DNA from: Phlebotomus papatasi
Lineage: Eukaryota > Arthropoda > Insecta > Diptera > Psychodidae
NCBI RefSeq assembly: GCF_024763615.1
Contig: NC_077222.1
Location: 25,172,001-25,236,000, forward strand
DNA length: 64,000 nucleotides
Direction: 5' to 3'
Within the stretch, counting starts at the first letter, position 1. Each line of letters opens with the position of its first letter. Under the pieces are notes generated by a model. That model was not told where the DNA came from. It worked only from the letters and a program-made list of their open reading frames with translations, and did not search any database. Position numbers and translations under genes: made by a program. Below are positions 57,846-64,000 of this stretch, in pieces.

Positions 57846-59287
57846 AATCCAAGACCGAATTTAGCCGCTGCCCGGTATGATACAAATTTAGAATCATCTA
57901 TACCATTAGCCAAAGCAAACTTATCATAAATTTTCAAGAGGCATTCCTACATGATAGTCAATTTTTCATTTGTGCCGCGTAATGAATTTAGTCGTGTGTA
58001 ATTTTTGAACGTGAACTACATCCATGGAATGTTGGCAATTTTCACGGTCGTAGCACTTTATGTAACTCAAGCTGCGATGTTGGAAAAAAATAATAATAAT
58101 TGAAATTTAGTTGGGAAGTGTGCTCAGTGGCCGCCCAAGCAGAATACTGTCGAAGTCAAGGCAGGTTTACATACGGCTAACCATGGAAATTACTCACATT
58201 ACACCCATTCAACATCCATCGAACAAATCGACGTTAAAATGTTCCGCAATATGGGATGAGAGGTAGGAGCTTTGGGTGATTGCTGCAACATATTGAGCAG
58301 CAAGGCACAAAAATGCCTTCTTTTAATCTTTATTTATGAGTCGAAAAAGGTTGGACTGCACTTGCTGCTGAAAATTCCATCCCTGGTCAAAGCGTGAGAG
58401 ACATTTATGTAAGAGAAGTTGCTTTTGGATGCCAGCATGCAGAGATTAAGTCGTGTTGCAATGAAACACCATTTAAATATTTCTTCCAGATGAATTTCCA
58501 CTTTGCTCCAATGAGTTACCTATATGCCTACAGCCTAGCCCCACTCTATCTCACCTGAGAATTTACAAAATTGCCACAGCAGCGCATTCTTTCGCCTCCA
58601 ACTCTTGATGTGATCTTATCTGGGTAATCTAAGCTTGTGCAAAATATACTATGGTCGCCAGTAGAAAACAGGACGACATTTGATGGAATTGCTAGTGACA
58701 TGTATTGAAGTTTCTTCTCAGGACAAAATAAAATGTGCTAATTGATTTCCATGGAATAAAACATCAGATTAACGTGTCACAATTTGACAAGTTTCTGAAA
58801 ATCTTTTCAACTAGTTGCACTTTTCTTGAAAACTCTTGCAGAGGCCATATTTCAATCAATTTATACTGAGATTTCTCTCTAAATAATTTACCTCAATTCG
58901 CCGATGGAACGTCTCTGAAAGTGTCATTTAATTTATGAATAATTTCAATGAGAAATGATTTACTTAGTGTTAAGTATGCTTTCACAATTGTTCCCACTGA
59001 ATTGTTACTTTCATCTTACATTGCACGATTGAATCTTGAAGCAGCAGTGAATGCTTTCATTAACTCACGAGAATGCAATAAAGAGGAATTGCTTTTCAAT
59101 TAAATAAATTCTACAAAACAATTCACAAGAAGTACTTAAACACTCCAAGATCTTTCCCGAAAATAGATACTTGTTAATCTTCAAATGATTGTTTCCATAA
59201 AAGCATGGTATTGGATTTAATTTAAAAGTACATAAGCAATTACCAGTTTTGTTTGCAAACTGTAGAAAAATACCTAAAATTCGTGTA
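57846..59287. other. unique DNA, no gene recognised
   Basis: Less AT-rich between about 58000 and 58900, with no long frame and no known motif. Possible regulatory sequence without specific evidence. A 102-codon minus frame (59065-59373) runs into the next element and is not supported. Confidence 0.4.
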
Positions 59288-60120
59288 GGGAAGACCGGGG
59301 CAGAATTAGCCACGTATTGTATTAGATAGTAGTACCTTATAGTTTGCCTACGAAGGAATATTGAGGAAACCACTCTTTATTCTAAATGAGCCCAAACAGA
59401 AGTAGATTTTGATTCTCCAATAGTGTCTTGGATAAAAGGTAAATGAAACTCTATTTGCACAAAAAGTCGTTAAAGTTCGAAGTGGGGAAAATTTATCAAA
59501 TATCACACTAAAAAGCTAGCAAAAGACTTAATCAGTGAACATGGAGTGCGTAGATACTGGAGCAAGAAGAGTAAACGTAGTTGTTCTGTTTTTTTCCTCA
59601 CAACAATGTGAAGACCGTCACACTTTGACACTTGAGCACTTCGAAATTCGAACAGGATGTAACTTCCGCTACCTTGCGAAAGTATTAAGAAGTATTATTA
59701 TTTATTTCGATGGTTTCGATGTACTGGGCTTTTATGGCCATTTTGTACATTATTCAGTTTACAAATTTATTATTCAGATTATAATGTTTCGTGAAAAATG
59801 TCCATTCAGACGCTTCAATCATTTGCACCGGGCGGGACTCGAACTCACAACTGTGACAGTCGAGCCAGGGGTCACACCGCCCAAGAGCCGAACGCTCTTA
59901 CCAATTGCACCACGGACCCCCATATTAAGAAGTAAGAAAGTCTCTTTTTTGGATCTTCAAATAGATATTCGAATTTTTCAAGATCTACTTCTGTAAGGAA
60001 AGAATATATACTTCCCTTACTATTCATTAAAATATTTATCAACCTCATACAAATATTTGTTGTACAAATTCTACGCAATTAAAAATCTCATTTGGTGTCT
60101 ATTTCTACCCCGGTCTCCCC
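59288..60120. mobile_element. 833-bp TA-flanked element, GGGGAGACCGGGG ends
   Basis: The left end GGGAAGACCGGGGCAGAATT and the inward right end GGGGAGACCGGGGTAGAAAT are flanked by TA (59286-59287, 60121-60122). It contains the duplicated GAAAGTGTCTC-family segment and a SINE, so its original size was smaller. No transposase. Confidence 0.82.
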
Positions 60121-60545
60121 TACATATTGGGTGCAAACACAAGTAGAGTTTGATCAGTTGGATTCTCCAAGTGTCTTGGATAAAAAGTAAATGGAACTCT
60201 ATTTGCACAAAAAGTCGTTAATGTTCGAAGAATTCAAATTCAATTTCGAATTTTTATACTAAATTTTCGAACAAGGTGGGGAAAATTTATCAAATATCAC
60301 ACTAAAAATCTGGCAAAAGGGTTACTCAGTGATTATGGAGTGATTGAATAATGGGATAGAAACAATAAACGTTGTTGCTTTGTGTTCTTCATCACAACAA
60401 AATGAAGATGCAACATTTTGACACTAGAGCACTTCGAAATTCGAACAGGATGTACTTCAGCCACCTTGCAAAAGTATCAAGAAGTATGAATGCTCACTTT
60501 TGGTTTTTGAAGTAGATCTTCGAATTTTTCAAGATCTACTTGTGA
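59390..60545 (+). repeat. duplicated segment, two direct copies
   Basis: 59390-59995 and 60131-60545 are direct copies. Shared words include TTGGATAAAARGTAAATG, CTCTATTTGCACAAAAAGTC, GTGGGGAAAATTTATCAAAT, GAGCACTTCGAAATTCGAAC and AATTTTTCAAGATCTACTT. Copy 1 carries the SINE. Copy 2 has about 45 bp (AATTCAAATTCAATTTCG and following) absent from copy 1. Confidence 0.9.
59695..59922 (-). mobile_element. tRNA-derived SINE, copy 2 (228 bp)
   Basis: On the minus strand it starts GGGGGTCCGTGGTGCAATTG, with a canonical A box (TGGTGCAATTGG; 59900-59912) and B box GAGTTCGAGTCCC (59834-59846). An AT-rich body and an AATAAATAATAA tail follow. The 12-bp target duplication TATTAAGAAGTA is perfect (59683-59694, 59923-59934). 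The duplicated segment to the right keeps the unoccupied site as TATCAAGAAGTA near 60476. It lacks a ~100-nt body block found in the SINE at 14016-14339, while head and tail are shared, so these are two subfamilies. Confidence 0.95.
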
Positions 60546-60574
60546 ATCATAAGATTCTCGGAGTTCAATAATCT

Positions 60575-60940
60575 GAAAGTGTCTCAGCTAAAACGTAAAG
60601 CCAGGGGGGTGACATTAGCTCTGAAAAATGCGACCAGTTTTAGTGTAATTTTTTCCCTGTTTTCGTACACATTTCACGAGATATCTCCAAAACTATGTAG
60701 ATTGTAAATTTAGGGTTTTCGGTTGCCTCTTCGTTATTAAATTGGCTTTTATTTTGTATTAGTATTTTTTACTAATTCATTCTACAATGACAGAAAACAG
60801 CTAATAAACTCAAAAGTTTCTCCGGCATGCTAGAAATATATGGGAAACATAGGAAATGTCATGCTCCTGCGTAAAGCTGTCAATTTGCACAAAATGTCAT
60901 TGAAGTTCGAAAAATTGAAACAGAATTTCGAATTTTCATA
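60575..60940 (+). repeat. GAAAGTGTCTC repeat split by hAT MITE
   Basis: GAAAGTGTCTCAGCTAAAAC lies left of the MITE. The repeat resumes on the right with GCTGTCAATTTGCACAAAAT and ends near CAGAATTTCGAATTTTC. It matches the uninterrupted 48445-48545. Confidence 0.75.
60602..60869 (-). mobile_element. 268-bp hAT MITE, copy 3
   Basis: An inverted 268-bp copy: CAGGGGGGTGACATTAGC on the left, CATGCTCCTG at the right. Perfect 8-bp duplications CGTAAAGC at 60594-60601 and 60870-60877. TIRs are about 15 bp, CAGGRGSRTGACATT. Confidence 0.95.
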
Positions 60941-61799
60941 AATAGCAATGGCTCCGGTATATTTTTAGATTAAGAAAATTTCATCAAGTCGAAATTCGCA
61001 TCAGTTTCTTTCTCAAACCTATTGCAAATTTCTATCTTACTCTATCGCACTCTTCTTCTTTTTTTAAGCATCATAGTAAATTATATTTAGCTCAACTGAA
61101 TTTAGAGTGCAAAAAAAATGAGAATAAAATATGCAAAACGTTTGAAAAAGAAAAAAAATGTGATTTCATGAAATATTCCTGGCCTAAAAGGTGTGCCGGA
61201 GCCTTAAATATTCATGAAGGGCTATAAAAAAATTATAAAATTGCATAGTAAAAAACCATTAAAATAAGTTAGTTGGAGATTATGAAGGAACTAAATAATG
61301 CGAAAAGAATATTATGAGCCTCGTTGGTGTGATTTTCAAAAGTGTCTGTCTTTGGCTATCGGAATGCGATCATAGAATGTTTTTTCACTTGGCGAAACTA
61401 CGGCTGACAGCATTCGAGATTACATTATACAAAAAAGTTTGTCAATTTGATAAAACGTTTGTAAACGTAACATTATAAGTCGAACATATTTTACTATGAT
61501 ACTCAATTTCAAACGGTTTTAATGCTATTATTAAATAGGAATACTACAATTTTACTGCTCGAACTTAAAAACAGAACAGTCTCATAATCCGCTTTTTCCG
61601 ACTTGTCACTGCTCTGAAGCTTGAATGATAAAATATATCGACTTCCAGTTTTCGGTGACCCCCAATAATAAAAGCATTGGCTCCGTTCAGTAATAACCTT
61701 TCGAAGAGACAAAGCCACTCCAAAGCCAAGCCTAACCTATTCGAAAATCCACCGAAAGCCTAAAGTGCAAGTTCACGTTCCCGCCGCTCTAGCGGTGGT

Positions 61800-62028
61800 T
61801 GTTCTGCTATTTCGAATTTCGATATTCTTGACACTTCAATCATCAACAATGTCAACAACACTGTGCAAACGTTTACTGCAAAATGTGAATTTTTGTGGAG
61901 TTTTGTGGATTTCAGGATGGCAGAACGTTTGAATTGTAATTTTATTAAGATAAATATCCATTTCATGAACTTGCTCAGTTTTGTGTAACACGTCGGTTTA
62001 AACGTTCGAATTTCCAACGAGTTTTTAG
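61800..62028 (+). other. possible 5' exon with splice donor
   Basis: A GC-richer start (CCGCCGCTCTAGCGG), a 24-codon frame with ATG at 61917 ending at 61988, and a strong donor TTTTTAG/GTAAGT at 62028/62029. No downstream exon was recognised. A donor match and a short frame occur often by chance, so this is only a pointer. Confidence 0.15.
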
Positions 62029-63185
62029 GTAAGTTATCTCTGATTTACCTTCGAATGGGTAAAGGAAAAACCTCAACTGGAGAGAACTCTCAAATCGGGA
62101 AGGTTATATATTGAACGAAAGGATTATCTCCAAACGTTTTTTCGTTTTTATACGCGCCCCCTACATCACCTCCAACATCATGTTTTTCCGGTTTTCCCCA
62201 AAATTCGATCAAGAATTTATAATGATTTTCGAATATATTTTAGAGGTAGTCCAGATGAACATTTCATCCAAACATCCTTACGATCGGAAAATTCACCATC
62301 TTGAATTACTGAAGATCAAAGGTCAAGAGGGTTCAATTTTTAAACAATTTGCTTAAATTTGGATTTTTTGGAAAGGCCTTGAAATTTCGAACTCCATTGC
62401 ATCAGTCGTTATCGGTAATGAATCGGTTAAATACCGATAATTGAATTTTTTTCGTAATTTTTTTTTTTTACTTGACCTTAAGTTTGTTCCCAAGCTAGAA
62501 ATTAAACAGTAAGACATATCGATATCCTATCTTCGCTGACCCCCCAACCCATAAGAATACATTATCTCTGACTGCTTGTTTTCTTTATTCCTTTCACAAT
62601 TCCTTTTTACAAAATACTTATAGAAAGAAAACCCTCTTGTCAATCAGTGTATTTCCTACTATAATAGAGAGTAATACTCATGAGAACAGATTAAGATTAA
62701 GACCGTTTTTCGCTTCTATCAATTTTTTCCTTGCAACGAACGTTTCGGGAATACAATGTCTCTTCCATTAAGTCTACAAAACGCTTTGAACAATTTCTAT
62801 CACATTTAAAAAAATAGGTACATTTTCAAAGCAATAATAATAATAACAATAAAACATTTATTAATGCCCCAAGCAAGCAATTTTACATTTAAGGGACTAT
62901 ATACAACAATTTACAAAAAAAGAAAATAATCAGAATCAGAACAGACAAGAAAACTTGAATTGCCAATCTTATATAGAATCATTAAGGAAGAAATACGTAA
63001 TATATATCGTTATGTAAATTTCCTTTGAAAATGTCAAAATTCTTTTTAGAAAAGTGTAACCGAAATTGTTCAAAACATTTTGTAGACTTTACGAAGAGCA
63101 CCTCGTATTTCCGAAACGTTGTGACGAAAAATTTGATAGAAGTGAAGGAAGCGAAAAACGGTCTTATGCCCTATACACACTTACG

Positions 63186-63280
63186 ACTTAAGCCGAGAGA
63201 CGACATAGTGAAAAATGATAGAAATGTAGCTTAACCATTATTTCTAATATAATTACGCTAAGCCGTCTCTCGGCTAATCC
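63186..63280. repeat. small foldback, TTAGCCGAGAGACG arms
   Basis: AAGCCGAGAGACG (63190) faces CGTCTCTCGGCT (63264), about 60 bp apart; the arms extend to ACTTAAGCC and GGCTAATCC. A diverged relative lies near 54070-54110. Confidence 0.65.
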
Positions 63281-64000
63281 TCAGGTCTGTCAAGGCCCTT
63301 AATCTTAATCCGATCTCACCCGCTACTGCACTCAACCGTACATACTCGAAAGTAATGTAAGTTCCTTCAATTAATGAAAATGAATCATCAACTTCATCCT
63401 GTGAACTCAACAAACTTATTTGTTAAATGTACAAAATTCGCGGCTTTCTTTCTTAATAATTTTTAATATTTACTTGAGCAAAAGCCAAAAGGCTAGAGAC
63501 AAGAGAAACAATGTAATAAAATACCTCATTTTCACTGTTGATAACCAATTTATTTATCAGCGCTGTAAAATTTTTCTTCTAGAAAATTTCACAGTCTAAC
63601 GTAATAGAGTAAATACAATCCCCAAGCCATTTTCTCAAGTGCTGCACATTGGGAGTAGTTTAGCAAAAAGTGTCTTAAATTACCATGTCGACACGAGACA
63701 CTTCTGCTTAAGTGACGCGACGTGCTATATACCCAACTAAGAAATTTCATACATTTCCGCGTCTTGGCTATTTGCTGACAAAATTTGTCAGCAAATTGAA
63801 TTTGATGATTAAATTTAACAGTCATCGAGTTTTTCACAAGTGGCAAACAGACACTCCGGATGCTCACTATATTTATTTTTCCAGCCAGGGAAAAAAAAGA
63901 GCAATGTAAACATAAACATTGTTATGTGGGCGGAGGTAGAATTGTGAAATTGCAGAAGAGAATATCCGGTCAGATGATATTGAAATTTAATTCAGTTTTA

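Larger units (their letters stand above)
60941..64000. other. AT-rich DNA, no firm gene
   Basis: Frames of 65-92 codons on both strands show no known domain. A GC-richer spot with a CCGCTCTAGCGG palindrome lies at 61780-61800, upstream of a possible first exon (next entry). The rest is AT-rich with a small foldback at 63186-63280. Confidence 0.35.

Noticed and set aside
59535..59996. 153-codon frame containing HRAGLELTT
   Set aside because: It translates the reverse strand of the tRNA-derived SINE; the same words appear at 14242 for the same reason.

Overview
The window looks like nuclear DNA of an insect, most likely a dipteran and possibly a nematoceran such as a sand fly or midge. It is very AT-rich and non-coding, and it is full of short DNA transposons. 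It carries one 5S rRNA gene that matches the Drosophila 5S rRNA I remember, with paired compensating changes, and one tRNA-Gly(GCC) gene. The species cannot be fixed from sequence alone. I found no host protein-coding gene that I would defend. The open frames are short, overlap on both strands, resemble no family I recognise, and often run through repeats or the run of N. The window is best read as a gene desert or the inside of very large introns.

Layout: 1.6-3.2 kb is a GATC-rich satellite with a higher-order repeat and a small foldback hAT-like element inside it. 3.4-9.9 kb is AT-rich DNA with scattered miniature inverted-repeat elements (MITEs). 10.0-11.1 kb is a decayed relative of a 1.8-kb repeat, interrupted by a TA-flanked MITE and followed by a 268-bp hAT MITE. 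13.6-17.2 kb is a cluster of TGACA/TGTCA motifs, split by a tRNA-derived SINE, a 1.82-kb copy of the main repeat and a CACTGA-ended MITE. 20.66-22.50 kb holds the second, nearly identical copy of that repeat. 23.06-25.08 kb is a minisatellite of 50-bp monomers in an 8-monomer higher-order unit. 26.8-27.7 kb and 33.0-33.5 kb hold two inverted copies of a 963-bp TIR element, the second cut by a 500-N assembly gap. 35.6-36.6 kb and 38.1-39.4 kb hold TIR elements with relics of a pogo/pipsqueak-type helix-turn-helix. 50.6-51.9 kb is a satellite-like tandem array with a unit near 232 bp. 52.0-52.7 kb holds the tRNA and 5S genes, convergent in direction away from each other. 54.2-60.9 kb is a set of nested insertions: MITE in MITE, piggyBac-type in TA-type, SINE in a duplicated segment, hAT in a dispersed repeat.

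The best-supported biology is transposon archaeology. Several insertions carry exact target-site duplications, and several have a paralogous empty site in the same window, so boundaries and order of insertion can be read directly. The most interesting leads are the 1.82/1.85-kb family, whose interior is three to four diverged modules of about 290 bp each carrying an AGGKGGCGC-like box; the TGACA/TGTCA cluster with a perfect 12-bp TGIF-type palindrome; and a tRNA-Gly gene with a C-to-G change at the invariant T-loop position 56.
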